Positions 8,239-17,832 of a stretch of DNA of 64,000 nt are shown piece by piece (the stretch's first letter is position 1; every line of letters starts with the position of its first letter). The DNA is from Stanieria cyanosphaera PCC 7437. GTDB lineage: Bacteria > Cyanobacteriota > Cyanobacteriia > Cyanobacteriales > Xenococcaceae. The position numbers were made by a program, and so were the translations under genes. The stretch spans positions 1,132,001 to 1,196,000 of the forward strand of contig NC_019748.1 of NCBI RefSeq assembly GCF_000317575.1. The letters run 5' to 3'. The notes under the pieces were generated by a model. It was not told where the DNA came from. It made no database searches and saw only the letters and a list, made by a program, of their open reading frames with translations.

Positions 8239-10566
8239 TTAAACTAATCGATTCAGAGTATCTAGCAGTAAAGTTTGATCGAAATCACCTTTAGTCAGAT
8301 AAGCATTAGCACCTGCTTGTGCGCCTCGGCGTTTATCCTCATCTTTAGCCAAAGTAGTCACTAAAATAATTGGTAACTCTCGATATTCTGGATACTGACG
8401 AATTCTTTCAGTTAGAGATAAACCATCCAAATTGGGCATTTCTACATCAGAAATAATCCCATCAAATTTGCCCTTTCTCAGTTTGTTAAAACCATCCAAT
8501 CCATCTACCGCAGTTGTCACTTGATAACCTGCACTTTCAAGAATGCGTTTCATTTGAGTACGAATGACAATTGAATCTTCGACTAACAATAAAGATGGTT
8601 TTATCTGGATAGATTCTAGAAGTTGAGTCGTATTAATTTGACTACCTTTACTAATAGAGTGCGCTAAATCTTGAGCATTTAGCACCATGCAAACCTCTCC
8701 ATGATCGAGAATGGTTGCTCCAGCAAAATTGCGTACTCGTTGAATTAATTTACTTTGAGGTTTCAGAATAATCTCTTGTTGCGTCAGGATTTCTTCAATC
8801 AGAATACCAATTAATTCTTTTCCCGATCGCACAATAATACAAGGAATATTTTTGTGGCTAATATTATTAACTGTAGCAAAGGCAGGAATATTTAAAGGAA
8901 GTTCTAAAATATCTGCTAACCAAGCTACTGGTACCGGACATTCATCGATTACAATAGTGCGATCGCCTGTTAAGGTAAAGATATCTTGTTGGGATAAAAG
9001 TAAAATTTTAGTAACAAATTCAATTGGTAAGGCGTAAGAATTTTGATTAACTTTGAGAATTAAGGCTTTTGTTGTCGCGATCGCACTACTTAATCTTAAA
9101 CTAAATTGACAACCTTGATTGGGAGTGGAGGTTACTTCGATACTGCCTTTAAGTTTGTCGACATTAGCACGAACAACATCTAAACCAACACCTCTACCAG
9201 AAATATCAGTAATTTTAGTACGAGTTGAAAATCCCGACGCAAAAATAAGAGCTTGAATTTGTTCTCTACTCATTTGAGCTAATTCTGCTTCGGTGTGAAT
9301 TCCTTTCCGTAAAGCTGTTTGTTTAATTTGTTCTAAATCTAATCCTCTGCCATCATCTTTGATTTCGACGATTACGCTACTACCGATTTGATAACCGCGA
9401 AGCTGAATGGTAGCTGTTGCTGGTTTTCCTTTACTTTGTCTTTCTGAAGGTGTTTCAATGCCATGATCGATCGCATTACGAATAATATGTAATAAGGGGT
9501 CTTTTAGTTCTTCCAAAATTCGTTTATCAACCAGAGTGTTACCACCTTCAATTGATAGTTGAATTTGTTTTTTCTGATCTTTACCTAAATCCCTAACTAA
9601 ACGATGAAATAGGTTGAAGACATTTGATAGTGGTAAAAGTCTTAAGTTGCGAATTCCTTTTTCTAGTCGATTACTAACCAAATCCAAGTTAGTGCTATCT
9701 TCTTCGCTACGCTCTTGTAATTGATCGACTAAAGTTTCTAACTGCTCTAAACTTGTTTGAGTATGAGCCAAAAAATCATGAAAAGATTTGAGATATTCTG
9801 CGCTTAAACTTTGTTCGATTTTACGGAACAATAAACGATAATTGAGTTTATTTTGATTTAATTCTGAACAAATATCGCTAATTTGCTGAATATGGTTGAC
9901 TTGATTATTAATTCTTTGTTTGGCTACGGTTAGCTCTCCCGCCTGTGCCATTAAAGCATCTAATTTTTCTGGTTCAACTCGAATGGTATCAATGATTTGA
10001 TCGCTAGCTGGTTTGACATTACTAGTTTTTGATTCTGGAATTAAATTGGGATTGGTTGGCGTAACAGTAGAAGCAAAATCTCCCAATAAATCATCCTTAG
10101 ACAACTTATTTGAATCTAACGTGGTGGGAGTTGAATCGGCAAACAAATCATCTGCTGGTGAAGATACTGTTTGAGAAGCAAGCTCTACCTCTGCTCCCAT
10201 TAAGGCAGCTAAAACTTGAAAAGTATTGACATTGGCTTCTTCGCCTGTAATAGCTTGATGAACCAATTGTGAAATAGCATCTAAGGCTTGATAATAGCGA
10301 TCGCAAGTTTGAGGATTAAAAGTCTCTTCTCCTCTTTTAATGGCAGCTAAACAATCTTCTAGTTGATGAATCAACATTTCGATCTCATTTAACCCCAACA
10401 TCCGCGAATCACCTTTGAGGGTATGAGCTTCTCGCAATAATTCTTCTAATTTGACTTGATCTTGGGGATTTTGTTCGAGATGAAGTAAACCTTGTTCAAG
10501 CTTACCAATTCTTTCTGTGCTAGAAGCTTTATATAATTCTCTGAGTTCGTCGTCTTCGATTTTCAT
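8239..10566 (-). CDS. cheA: CheA hybrid histidine kinase with C-terminal receiver
   Basis: The order in this 775-aa protein is HPt (about 1-110, phospho-histidine H48 in REAHTLKGDSR), a linker, dimerisation helices, an HATPase (N-box HIIRNAIDHGIE, then DDGRGL and GRGVGLDVV), a CheW-like domain (about 495-630), and a receiver (from about 650, acidic DVEMPNLDG). This is the PixL/PilL-type architecture of cyanobacterial Tax systems. It should autophosphorylate in response to the two MCPs upstream and pass phosphate to its own receiver, to CheB and to the PATAN-receiver protein. Confidence 0.95.
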   Translation of the reverse strand: MKIEDDELRELYKASSTERIGKLEQGLLHLEQNPQDQVKLEELLREAHTLKGDSRMLGLNEIEMLIHQLEDCLAAIKRGEETFNPQTCDRYYQALDAISQLVHQAITGEEANVNTFQVLAALMGAEVELASQTVSSPADDLFADSTPTTLDSNKLSKDDLLGDFASTVTPTNPNLIPESKTSNVKPASDQIIDTIRVEPEKLDALMAQAGELTVAKQRINNQVNHIQQISDICSELNQNKLNYRLLFRKIEQSLSAEYLKSFHDFLAHTQTSLEQLETLVDQLQERSEEDSTNLDLVSNRLEKGIRNLRLLPLSNVFNLFHRLVRDLGKDQKKQIQLSIEGGNTLVDKRILEELKDPLLHIIRNAIDHGIETPSERQSKGKPATATIQLRGYQIGSSVIVEIKDDGRGLDLEQIKQTALRKGIHTEAELAQMSREQIQALIFASGFSTRTKITDISGRGVGLDVVRANVDKLKGSIEVTSTPNQGCQFSLRLSSAIATTKALILKVNQNSYALPIEFVTKILLLSQQDIFTLTGDRTIVIDECPVPVAWLADILELPLNIPAFATVNNISHKNIPCIIVRSGKELIGILIEEILTQQEIILKPQSKLIQRVRNFAGATILDHGEVCMVLNAQDLAHSISKGSQINTTQLLESIQIKPSLLLVEDSIVIRTQMKRILESAGYQVTTAVDGLDGFNKLRKGKFDGIISDVEMPNLDGLSLTERIRQYPEYRELPIILVTTLAKDEDKRRGAQAGANAYLTKGDFDQTLLLDTLNRLV

Positions 10567-10609
10567 ACTTTTTTTTAGATAACCTCAGTTTACTAACCAA
10601 TGACAAATA

Positions 10610-11405
10610 TCAAACCAACTCTTTAAGCTGTTGAGCAACCTCAGTCAGTTGTCGAGTACTAATCCTGACTTGACTAATGCCACTAGCAGTCTCTTTCGCA
10701 CCCAAATCAATTTCCTTCATCGCACTCAGCATCTGTTGAATGGCTACTGCTTGTTGTTTAGCACTCAGAGAAATCTGTTGCGAATTAAGAAACACATTAT
10801 TCACTGCATCAGCTACGCCTGCAAAAGTAGAAGCAGTTCCTTGAGCTAACTGTAAACCTTGGTTTACTGTTTTTGTTCCTTCATCAGTTACCATTACCGT
10901 ACGATTAATCTCAGTTTGAATTTGATTAACCAAACCTTTGATCCTCTCGGCAGAAGTTTTACTACGTTCGGCAAGTTTACGAATTTCGGCAGCTACGACA
11001 CTAAAACCTTGTCCTTGTTCGCCAGCATGAGCAGCTTCTACCGCAGCATTGAGAGCTAACATATTCGTTTGATTGGCAAGTTCGGCAACTAACTCAGAAA
11101 TACCGCCAATTTGTCCAGTTTGCTCGCTCAGACTAATGATTTGTTGTGCGATCGCATTAACTTTGTCTTGAAGTAGATTCATGCCTGTCATGGTTTGTTG
11201 TACTACTTGAGTTCCTTGTTCAGCCAGATTAAGTGCTTGCCGTGCGCCATTGGCAGAGGATTCTGCTTGTTCGGCTGATTGACGCGAAGATGAACCCAAT
11301 TCATCCATCGTGGTGGTAGTTTGACTAACTGAACTTGCTTGTTCGTTGACAGTGCGTTCTTGTTGTTCTACCGTTGAGGCTATTTGTGTTGATGATGATG
11401 CGATC
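10610..11405 (-). repeat. MCP signalling-domain duplication, copy B
   Basis: This segment of about 796 bp encodes the whole MCP signalling domain and matches 12141-12936 with three substitutions that I could find (cagtc/cagtt at the 3' end, gtacg/gtgcg, and accaaa/actaaa). All three are silent. See the matching copy and the finding on gene conversion. Confidence 0.9.
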
Positions 11406-12097
11406 GCAATTCCTGCATTTTTAATTGTTTGAATATATTTCTGCATCCTTGCTAAAACAAAAATCCAAGTACAAAGCAGAATAATTAAACTAATACTGAC
11501 TATAACTACCACTGAAAATGCTTGCTGAGATTTGAGTTGAACATTTTGCTCTACATATTCTTTCAAAGCATTGCTTGTATCTTCTAAACCCTGAGCATAA
11601 ATACCTTTTTGCTGCTCATACTCAAAACTAAACAGAATAGCTACTGCTTCTTTAGCTTTACCCTGATCAATCAATTTAAATGCTTGATCTTCCATAGCAA
11701 TAAGTTTTTGATTCGCATCATCCGTTTTAGTCAAAACTTCACTTTTAGAAATCTTGGGTAATAATTGTTCAGCCTCTGCGATCGCAGTATCTAATTGGGG
11801 AACAAAATTTAAATAACGTTCTTCCCATCTTGTGTTATTAGTAGTAGCTGCTAAACGTGCGCTGGAGGTTAAAACTTCGTCTAAATAAGTAATTTGATTA
11901 CTCAAGTTTAAAATTCTGGCATCTTGAGTTTGGATTCTTTGGAAAGTTTTGTACATATCCCAGATATACCAAGTTACTGAGCCACCAATAAAAATGGTAA
12001 AAACCATCGGAATCAGAAAAATCTTCAAATAACGTACACTTCCAGAGGAACTTTGATTGGGTGAATTAACTTGTTTTTTTTGAAGCAATTGAGTCAT
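10610..12097 (-). CDS. Methyl-accepting chemotaxis protein 2
   Basis: This receptor of about 495 aa has two membrane segments ([21 protein letters not shown] and a second before the signalling domain) around a helical sensor region of about 150 aa. It ends in a long cytoplasmic coiled-coil whose tip contains [21 protein letters not shown] chose ATG 12097 because GAAGGG lies about 10 nt upstream, whereas the longer frame would overlap the previous gene. Its last 264 codons are almost identical in DNA to the neighbouring MCP. The sensor region is unrelated to the neighbour's, so the signal differs. Confidence 0.9.
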   Translation of the reverse strand: MTQLLQKKQVNSPNQSSSGSVRYLKIFLIPMVFTIFIGGSVTWYIWDMYKTFQRIQTQDARILNLSNQITYLDEVLTSSARLAATTNNTRWEERYLNFVPQLDTAIAEAEQLLPKISKSEVLTKTDDANQKLIAMEDQAFKLIDQGKAKEAVAILFSFEYEQQKGIYAQGLEDTSNALKEYVEQNVQLKSQQAFSVVVIVSISLIILLCTWIFVLARMQKYIQTIKNAGIAIASSSTQIASTVEQQERTVNEQASSVSQTTTTMDELGSSSRQSAEQAESSANGARQALNLAEQGTQVVQQTMTGMNLLQDKVNAIAQQIISLSEQTGQIGGISELVAELANQTNMLALNAAVEAAHAGEQGQGFSVVAAEIRKLAERSKTSAERIKGLVNQIQTEINRTVMVTDEGTKTVNQGLQLAQGTASTFAGVADAVNNVFLNSQQISLSAKQQAVAIQQMLSAMKEIDLGAKETASGISQVRISTRQLTEVAQQLKELV

Positions 12098-12140
12098 AAT
12101 TACAAATCCCTTCGATTGAAATAAATTTCTTTTTCTCGAT

Positions 12141-12936
12141 TTAAACCAACTCTTTAAGCTGTTGAGCAACCTCAGTTAGTTGTCGAGTACTAATCCTGAC
12201 TTGACTAATGCCACTAGCAGTCTCTTTCGCACCCAAATCAATTTCCTTCATCGCACTCAGCATCTGTTGAATGGCTACTGCTTGTTGTTTAGCACTCAGA
12301 GAAATCTGTTGCGAATTAAGAAACACATTATTCACTGCATCAGCTACGCCTGCAAAAGTAGAAGCAGTTCCTTGAGCTAACTGTAAACCTTGGTTTACTG
12401 TTTTTGTTCCTTCATCAGTTACCATTACCGTGCGATTAATCTCAGTTTGAATTTGATTAACTAAACCTTTGATCCTCTCGGCAGAAGTTTTACTACGTTC
12501 GGCAAGTTTACGAATTTCGGCAGCTACGACACTAAAACCTTGTCCTTGTTCGCCAGCATGAGCAGCTTCTACCGCAGCATTGAGAGCTAACATATTCGTT
12601 TGATTGGCAAGTTCGGCAACTAACTCAGAAATACCGCCAATTTGTCCAGTTTGCTCGCTCAGACTAATGATTTGTTGTGCGATCGCATTAACTTTGTCTT
12701 GAAGTAGATTCATGCCTGTCATGGTTTGTTGTACTACTTGAGTTCCTTGTTCAGCCAGATTAAGTGCTTGCCGTGCGCCATTGGCAGAGGATTCTGCTTG
12801 TTCGGCTGATTGACGCGAAGATGAACCCAATTCATCCATCGTGGTGGTAGTTTGACTAACTGAACTTGCTTGTTCGTTGACAGTGCGTTCTTGTTGTTCT
12901 ACCGTTGAGGCTATTTGTGTTGATGATGATGCGATA
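12141..12936 (-). repeat. MCP signalling-domain duplication, copy A
   Basis: This is a direct repeat of 10610-11405 at an offset of 1531 bp. The proteins are identical from [12 protein letters not shown] to the C-terminal LKELV. The identity stops sharply at the sensor/membrane side, where the two receptors are unrelated. Confidence 0.9.
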
Positions 12937-13493
12937 TTATTAGCAGAAAATTTTAATAAAAAACTGATTCTACGACCAATAAATAAAATAGCAATCAGAA
13001 TAACTATTTCTGTAGTGAATAAAAGTAATTCAAACAGTTTTATTTTTTTGACTTTGCTATTGTACATAGCTTCGGCAGCAAAAACAGCGTCATTAGCAAT
13101 AGTAAAAAACTCTTGACTTTCATTAAAAATTTCATCTGCGTAAGTAGGATCTTGTCTAAGCTTGGTGATACTGCTTTTAAGATTTAACCACTTTGTTCTA
13201 ACTTCTTGCATTTTTGTCAAAAAGTCTGAATTTTTAGCAGGCGGTAATCCTAATTCTTTGTCCCCATTAATTAAAGCATCGATAGTTTTGTCTAGCTTAT
13301 TAATTAATTGATCGTCAGTTTGACCAGCCATTTCTTCTTTGATTAGTTTTTGACTAGCACCTCTGACAATCCCTGATTGATTAACAATTTTGGCATCACT
13401 ATCAGTAGAAGTTGAAAAGGTACCAACCAAACCACTAACCGCAATGATTGTAATACCTATAATTGAGCCTTGTAATTGTGTAGTAATTTTCAT
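12141..13493 (-). CDS. Methyl-accepting chemotaxis protein 1 (PilJ-type sensor)
   Basis: This 450-aa receptor has an N-terminal membrane helix (about 8-28), a short periplasmic helical domain whose [15 protein letters not shown] resembles the N-terminal domain of type IV pilus MCPs (PilJ, family PF13675), a second membrane helix (about 152-172), and the cytoplasmic signalling coiled-coil. The link to pilus-type receptors fits phototaxis or twitching motility rather than flagella, which cyanobacteria lack. The downstream MCP starts 43 nt after its stop. Confidence 0.9.
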   Translation of the reverse strand: MKITTQLQGSIIGITIIAVSGLVGTFSTSTDSDAKIVNQSGIVRGASQKLIKEEMAGQTDDQLINKLDKTIDALINGDKELGLPPAKNSDFLTKMQEVRTKWLNLKSSITKLRQDPTYADEIFNESQEFFTIANDAVFAAEAMYNSKVKKIKLFELLLFTTEIVILIAILFIGRRISFLLKFSANNIASSSTQIASTVEQQERTVNEQASSVSQTTTTMDELGSSSRQSAEQAESSANGARQALNLAEQGTQVVQQTMTGMNLLQDKVNAIAQQIISLSEQTGQIGGISELVAELANQTNMLALNAAVEAAHAGEQGQGFSVVAAEIRKLAERSKTSAERIKGLVNQIQTEINRTVMVTDEGTKTVNQGLQLAQGTASTFAGVADAVNNVFLNSQQISLSAKQQAVAIQQMLSAMKEIDLGAKETASGISQVRISTRQLTEVAQQLKELV

Positions 13494-13539
13494 GGATTTA
13501 CTCTAAATTTAAGTTGAATTATTTCTAATTTTTTTGAAA

Positions 13540-14610
13540 TCAACAAGCAATTTGTTCGTTATAATTCACTATCAAATTTGGTTGTTCAATTAATTTCTTT
13601 ATATCCAAAATTCCAATCATTTTTTCTTCAGACAAAATAGTGGCTTGAAGATATTGATGTTTGTTTTTTTCTTCTAGTTCTTGTTTGGTTTCTTTATCTT
13701 TAAAGCAAGTAACATCGACTACTTCATCAATCACAATTCCAGTTACAAAGTCTTTTAACTTGACTATCGCTACTTTTTTACGACTTGTATCAGAACTATT
13801 TCCCAAATTTAAAAATTGACTAATATCAATTAAAGTAATAATTTTTCCTCGTAAATTCATATTGCCAACAATATGATTGGGGCAACAGGGAATAGGAGTG
13901 TAATGAAGTAGCTCTGTAAATTCTTCAATCAAATCTAGACTAATGCCAAAATATTCCTGATTTAAGCTAATGACAGCGATAGAACTTAGTTTATTTTTAT
14001 TAAAATCAATCAAAGAATGACGTAAATTTTTGGCTCTTTCTCGTAAAATACTTTTAATTTCAGGAGTAGCATTAGGCAAACATAAACTATAGAAGTTACT
14101 AATATTAAGTTGATTCAAATTAGCTTCACTACCAATATTAATAATCTCTTCTACGGCAGCAATTGAATCGTGAACTTCATCATGATAGCGAACTAAGTTT
14201 TCATGATTTAATAAAATAATTTCTTGCTGTTCAACTTGAGCTATTCCTGTTATAAAAGGAAGTTTAATTTGTTTAACTCTGCCATAATCAATCTTATTTG
14301 TAATAGCCTGAGATTCAATTTCTTTTACTTCTTGAACCTGATTAACAATAATGCCAATTAATAATTCTTGCCATTTTAAAATAATTACATAATCATCTAT
14401 CTCACATTCTGTTAAAGGTAATCCCAGCCTTAATGATAAATGCATTACAGGAACAATTTGGGAACGAAGATTGAGTATACCTACAACATCGTGCGGTGTT
14501 TCTGCTAAAGCAATCAATTCTGGTAAATAAAAAATTTCTTGAACGATATTGGCATCAATACCATAATGAGAATCATTAAGACTAAAAAGCAGATATGGTT
14601 TAGTGTCCAT
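13540..14610 (-). CDS. Tandem CheW-domain coupling protein
   Basis: Two CheW domains lie head to tail in 356 aa. The first (about 5-130) has YLLFSLNDSHYGID and VVGILNLRSQIVPV. The second (about 210-340) has ISLNQEYFGISLD and IVGNMNLRGKIITLIDI. A linker of about 70 aa joins them. CheW couples MCPs to CheA. A fused pair could bridge two receptor/kinase contacts, which is interesting next to two receptors with identical tips. It is second in the operon. Confidence 0.9.
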   Translation of the reverse strand: MDTKPYLLFSLNDSHYGIDANIVQEIFYLPELIALAETPHDVVGILNLRSQIVPVMHLSLRLGLPLTECEIDDYVIILKWQELLIGIIVNQVQEVKEIESQAITNKIDYGRVKQIKLPFITGIAQVEQQEIILLNHENLVRYHDEVHDSIAAVEEIINIGSEANLNQLNISNFYSLCLPNATPEIKSILRERAKNLRHSLIDFNKNKLSSIAVISLNQEYFGISLDLIEEFTELLHYTPIPCCPNHIVGNMNLRGKIITLIDISQFLNLGNSSDTSRKKVAIVKLKDFVTGIVIDEVVDVTCFKDKETKQELEEKNKHQYLQATILSEEKMIGILDIKKLIEQPNLIVNYNEQIAC

Positions 14611-14652
14611 AACTATTTACAAGAAAAATTACAATTTGTCTTTAACAAGCAA

Positions 14653-15792
14653 TCAAATATTAAAATAACTACCAACAATTTCCAGTAATTCTCGTTCATC
14701 AAATGGTTTAGTTAAATATTTATTAGAGCCAGCCATTTTCCCTTTGAATTTATTTACAAATCCATCTCTAGCTGTCAGCATGATAATCGGTAGTTCTTGA
14801 AATTTAGGAATTTTGCGAATGGTACTACATACTTCTAAACCATCAATATCTGGCATAGAAAGATCGAGAATTACTAAAGAGATAGGATTGTTATAAATAA
14901 AATTCAACCCTTCTACTGCATTACTAGCGAGTAACACTTGATAGCGATCGCTTAAAGTCCGATTTAACATGGTGCGGATGATCGGACTATCATCAATACA
15001 AACAATAATTGGTTGATTGCTATTTTGGATTTGATTATCATCAATTGGTTTGGTTGCAAATTTAATCCAACCCGCTTGCGCCCATTGATAATATGAATTA
15101 GCAATATTAAGTGGATCTTTGTCTAATTTTTTGGCAATATCTACTAAACTAGTTTTCCCATCAACCCATTCTTCTAGATGTTGTTGAACAGTTGGATTGG
15201 TAACTGCACTTAATCCTCCTCCAGTAAGAAATGGAATTGCATTCATTGAAGGAATTAAAGGTGCAAAACTAGACCATTTTTGTTGACGATTATTTAACTC
15301 TGATTTAAGTACAAACCAATCTAAAGCATGACAATCTTCACCAAAACTAAAATCAAATTTGAGTGAAGGATCGTAAGTAATTTTTCCTGGTAAAGAAGAT
15401 AATTCTTCGAGTAACCAAATCACTCTTTCTTTAACAAAAGATTCAATCTCTTGCCATTTAAAAATTCGTAATTTAACTAATCCATTAATAGTCTCTTGAA
15501 CTGAGTTAGAATTATCAATTTGTTTGAGTACAATTTTTAGCGCAGTATCAATTAAATTCGGTTGAAATTTCTTGCCTACAATCAAAGCAAATTCTCGATT
15601 ATTAGGAACTTTTGAACCCCCGTAAACAATATTACCTTCATGCCAAATTAACACTTGAGATTTTTTAACTTGACTAGATTGGTCTTGAGTCTCTATGTTT
15701 ATGATTCCAGTGTATTGGTCATTTTTTTTTGACTCCAGTATCAAATTTAATTGTTCAGATTCATATCGATATGATTGCATAGTTATATTCAT
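14653..15792 (-). CDS. PatA/PixG-like response regulator (PATAN-receiver)
   Basis: The N-terminal half (about 1-250) looks like the DUF4388/PATAN module of PatA, PixG and TaxP1 proteins (for example NIETQDQSSQVKKS... and VLIWHEGNIVYGG). The C-terminal receiver (about 255-379) has IVCIDDSPIIR and the phospho-acceptor in LVILDLSMPDIDG. Such proteins are the output regulators of cyanobacterial phototaxis systems and act on pili. It is the first gene of the operon. The start could also be ATG 15780. Confidence 0.85.
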   Translation of the reverse strand: MNITMQSYRYESEQLNLILESKKNDQYTGIINIETQDQSSQVKKSQVLIWHEGNIVYGGSKVPNNREFALIVGKKFQPNLIDTALKIVLKQIDNSNSVQETINGLVKLRIFKWQEIESFVKERVIWLLEELSSLPGKITYDPSLKFDFSFGEDCHALDWFVLKSELNNRQQKWSSFAPLIPSMNAIPFLTGGGLSAVTNPTVQQHLEEWVDGKTSLVDIAKKLDKDPLNIANSYYQWAQAGWIKFATKPIDDNQIQNSNQPIIVCIDDSPIIRTMLNRTLSDRYQVLLASNAVEGLNFIYNNPISLVILDLSMPDIDGLEVCSTIRKIPKFQELPIIMLTARDGFVNKFKGKMAGSNKYLTKPFDERELLEIVGSYFNI

Positions 15793-16235
15793 AAATGCTG
15801 ATCAATAAACAGCCTGGGTAAAACTTAATCTTATTTTTCCCAAACTTTCAGTAAAACTATCAAAGATAATCAAAATTTTATGAAGCGATTTAGTCTGACA
15901 ATGCTTATTTTTTTTAACTATAGTAGTCAACAATATCTGATAATTATAGAAAATAACTTATTTATTTCTCGATCTTGAAACTTTTTTACAAGAAAACAAT
16001 TAAACGAAATCAATTTTCTTCGTTAAACCACAATATTTAAATTGTTCTTAGTTTAAAGTATCAATATTTTCAATAAAAATTATTTTAAAATAACTAATGA
16101 ATAAGGTTAAAGTCAAATGCTTTAATAATCTTCGTTGTTTTCTAACAAATATTTGTAAGGGTTACTGATAGCTTACCCTCACAAACATATCGGTAAGGTT
16201 GATTATCCTAAAAATAAAAAACCACAATGAATAAT
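15793..16235. other. Intergenic region upstream of the chemotaxis operon
   Basis: About 440 bp without a supported gene. It must contain the operon promoter on the minus strand near 15800-15900. A weak inverted repeat CTTACC/GGTAAG lies around 16172-16196 next to the end of the transporter half, without a U-tract. I see nothing else. Confidence 0.5.
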
Positions 16236-16514
16236 TTAGGGTTTATTAGGCTGCCAGACTAAACGTAATGCCATAATTGCAAATCCAATCGCAGCAAACG
16301 CTTTGAGCAAACGTTCTGGTAAAATTTGTGCAAAGCCTCCACCAGCAATAACACCTAAGAAACTAGCTAAAATCAAAGCAACGGTTGAACCTAAAAATAC
16401 TGCGCGAGGATACTTAGAACTTCCACCAAGTGCGATCGCAGCAAGCTGACTTTTATCTCCTATTTCTGCTAAAAATACGGTTATAAAACTAAGACCTAAA
16501 AGTTGCCAATCCAT
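16236..16514 (-). CDS. GDT1/UPF0016 half-transporter (manganese exporter subunit)
   Basis: This 92-aa protein has three membrane segments and the family signature E-x-G-D-K (LAEIGDKSQLAA). Full GDT1/TMEM165 transporters have two such halves, but this is only one. The other half is encoded just upstream. In cyanobacteria such hemi-exchangers are thought to pair and export Mn2+ (family knowledge). The ATG lies inside the last copy of an ATTATTA heptamer repeat. Confidence 0.88.
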   Translation of the reverse strand: MDWQLLGLSFITVFLAEIGDKSQLAAIALGGSSKYPRAVFLGSTVALILASFLGVIAGGGFAQILPERLLKAFAAIGFAIMALRLVWQPNKP

Positions 16515-16540
16515 TATTAATTATTAATTATTAATTATTA
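16513..16540. repeat. Heptanucleotide tandem repeat, four copies of ATTATTA
   Basis: Four perfect 7-bp units fill the gap between the two transporter half genes. The start codon of the downstream half is part of the last unit. Short heptamer repeats (STRR type) are common in some cyanobacteria. Copy-number change here would alter the spacing between the two genes. Confidence 0.8.
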
Positions 16541-16542
16541 AT

Positions 16543-16935
16543 TTAGCTAATTATATCTTGAATTAACCAACCAGTAATTAACAGTAACAAAATTGCTATT
16601 CCTAAATCTAAGGTTTTTGGAGATAATTTTTTGGCTAACCAATAACCAATCAAAACGCCTAATAAACTGGTAGCAACCAAAGCCATAGCTGCCCCAAGAA
16701 AAACGATCCAAGGAGATTGAGATTCAGCACTCATAAAAAGAGTAACTAATTGAGTTTTATCTCCTATTTCAGCTAAAAAAATCGTAATAAACGTCGAACT
16801 AAAAACTGTCCAAAAATTATTTGTTTTATAATGGCTTAAATGTTCTTTAAAATTAACTTCAATAGGATTTAATTCAGTTGTTAATAAATCTATTTTTTCG
16901 GGTAAGGGATGATCTTTAGTTTTCTCCATTAACAT
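16543..16935 (-). CDS. GDT1/UPF0016 half-transporter, partner subunit
   Basis: This 130-aa protein has a hydrophilic N-terminus of about 40 residues, then the E-x-G-D-K signature (LAEIGDKTQLVT) and three membrane helices. It is the first of the pair in transcription, with 28 nt to the second half. The two halves differ in sequence, as expected for a heterodimer with antiparallel halves. A divergent role such as another cation cannot be excluded. Confidence 0.88.
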   Translation of the reverse strand: MLMEKTKDHPLPEKIDLLTTELNPIEVNFKEHLSHYKTNNFWTVFSSTFITIFLAEIGDKTQLVTLFMSAESQSPWIVFLGAAMALVATSLLGVLIGYWLAKKLSPKTLDLGIAILLLLITGWLIQDIIS

Positions 16936-17011
16936 TTCGAGTTGAAGTTATTCATGAGCAGTTAGCCTATTTTAAGCTTAATTGCCGATAGTTTGGTATT
17001 TCATTAAAGCG

Positions 17012-17365
17012 TTAAAGGTCATAAACTTCCTGATTATAATATTTCATTTCCTCGCTATTTGCTCCATACAGGTCTTCAATGTGTTGATGACAGCAATCAA
17101 TCGCAAACTCATCAAACTCTTCAGAAGTTACTCCATACATTTGCTCAAAAATATCTGATTTGACACGACAAAAACGAGGACGATCCTCATAAATTTGGCA
17201 TTTTCTAGTTTCATGGTCAAAATTGATACACCAACCGTCTTTTCCTACCATACTCAGATATCTTTGCAATTCTTCAGAAGAAAGATAGTCTTCTAAATCA
17301 GGTCTTTCACTAGGAGCTAGATAACAACAAGCTCCACAATTATTAACACAACGCCAAGTTACCAT
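17012..17365 (-). CDS. YkgJ-type cysteine-cluster protein
   Basis: This 117-aa protein of the UPF0153/YkgJ family has the clusters C-x3-C-x2-CC (CVNNCGACC, near the N-terminus), C-x6-C and C, with KCQIYEDRPRFCR in the middle and a late CC. These cysteines are expected to bind zinc or an Fe-S cluster. The function is unknown. It is about 75 nt upstream of the manganese exporter halves in the same direction, so a metal-related role is possible but not shown. Confidence 0.8.
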   Translation of the reverse strand: MVTWRCVNNCGACCYLAPSERPDLEDYLSSEELQRYLSMVGKDGWCINFDHETRKCQIYEDRPRFCRVKSDIFEQMYGVTSEEFDEFAIDCCHQHIEDLYGANSEEMKYYNQEVYDL

Positions 17366-17505
17366 ATTTTATTTATTGAAACAAAACTTTACATACTTTT
17401 GTATATATGCTGAGAATTAGCAGATAATTCCCAGGTATTATAGACAATGGCAGACATGATTAAGCCATCTATCAAGCTCGGTTTGGGTAAATTTTAGGAG
17501 AAAAG

Positions 17506-17637
17506 ATGAGTTTTATAACTAACCTTTTTAGTGGTATCGATTTCAATGTAATTTTTCAATTAATTTTTGTAGCATTAATTATGCTCTCAGGCCCGATAGT
17601 CATCTTTTTGTTGGCTGTACGCGGTGGTGATCTATAA
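17506..17637 (+). CDS. psb30: Photosystem II protein Psb30 (Ycf12)
   Basis: This small gene encodes 43 aa with one membrane helix and the C-terminal signature GPIVIFLLAVRGGDL, the hallmark of Psb30/Ycf12. It is a small PSII core subunit in the thylakoid membrane. The AGGAG at 17496-17500 is 5 nt before the ATG, and a strong terminator follows. It is easily missed because of its length. Confidence 0.93.
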   Translation: MSFITNLFSGIDFNVIFQLIFVALIMLSGPIVIFLLAVRGGDL

Positions 17638-17661
17638 AAGCTCTTTTATATTTTTTATCTT

Positions 17662-17694
17662 AAATACCCTTCTTAGGTAAGTAGGGTATTTTTT
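17662..17694 (+). terminator. Rho-independent terminator of psb30
   Basis: AAATACCCT (17662-17670) pairs with AGGGTATTT (17683-17691) in a perfect 9-bp stem with a 12-nt loop, followed by a T run. It lies 25 nt after the psb30 stop. Confidence 0.85.
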
Positions 17695-17832
17695 ATTTGC
17701 CTTTTATTATTTTAGCTTTGTGAGCGGGAAGCAACGCTTATTTGTTAAGAAGGGATCATGACTAGGAATTGTGGCGGTAGGATAGGCTGATATGAAGTTC
17801 TGTTGAATGAGTTAGACAAAAGAGAAAGTAGT

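Noticed and set aside
10631-13116. Several open frames on the + strand inside the two MCP genes
   Set aside because: They are repeated because the MCP sequence is repeated; they are shadows of the real minus-strand genes.
16513-16540. CRISPR-like repeat
   Set aside because: It is a plain tandem heptamer without spacers; no CRISPR array or cas gene is seen in the window.
16936-17011. yybP-ykoY manganese riboswitch before the exporter halves
   Set aside because: Only 76 nt separate the genes and I see no matching fold.
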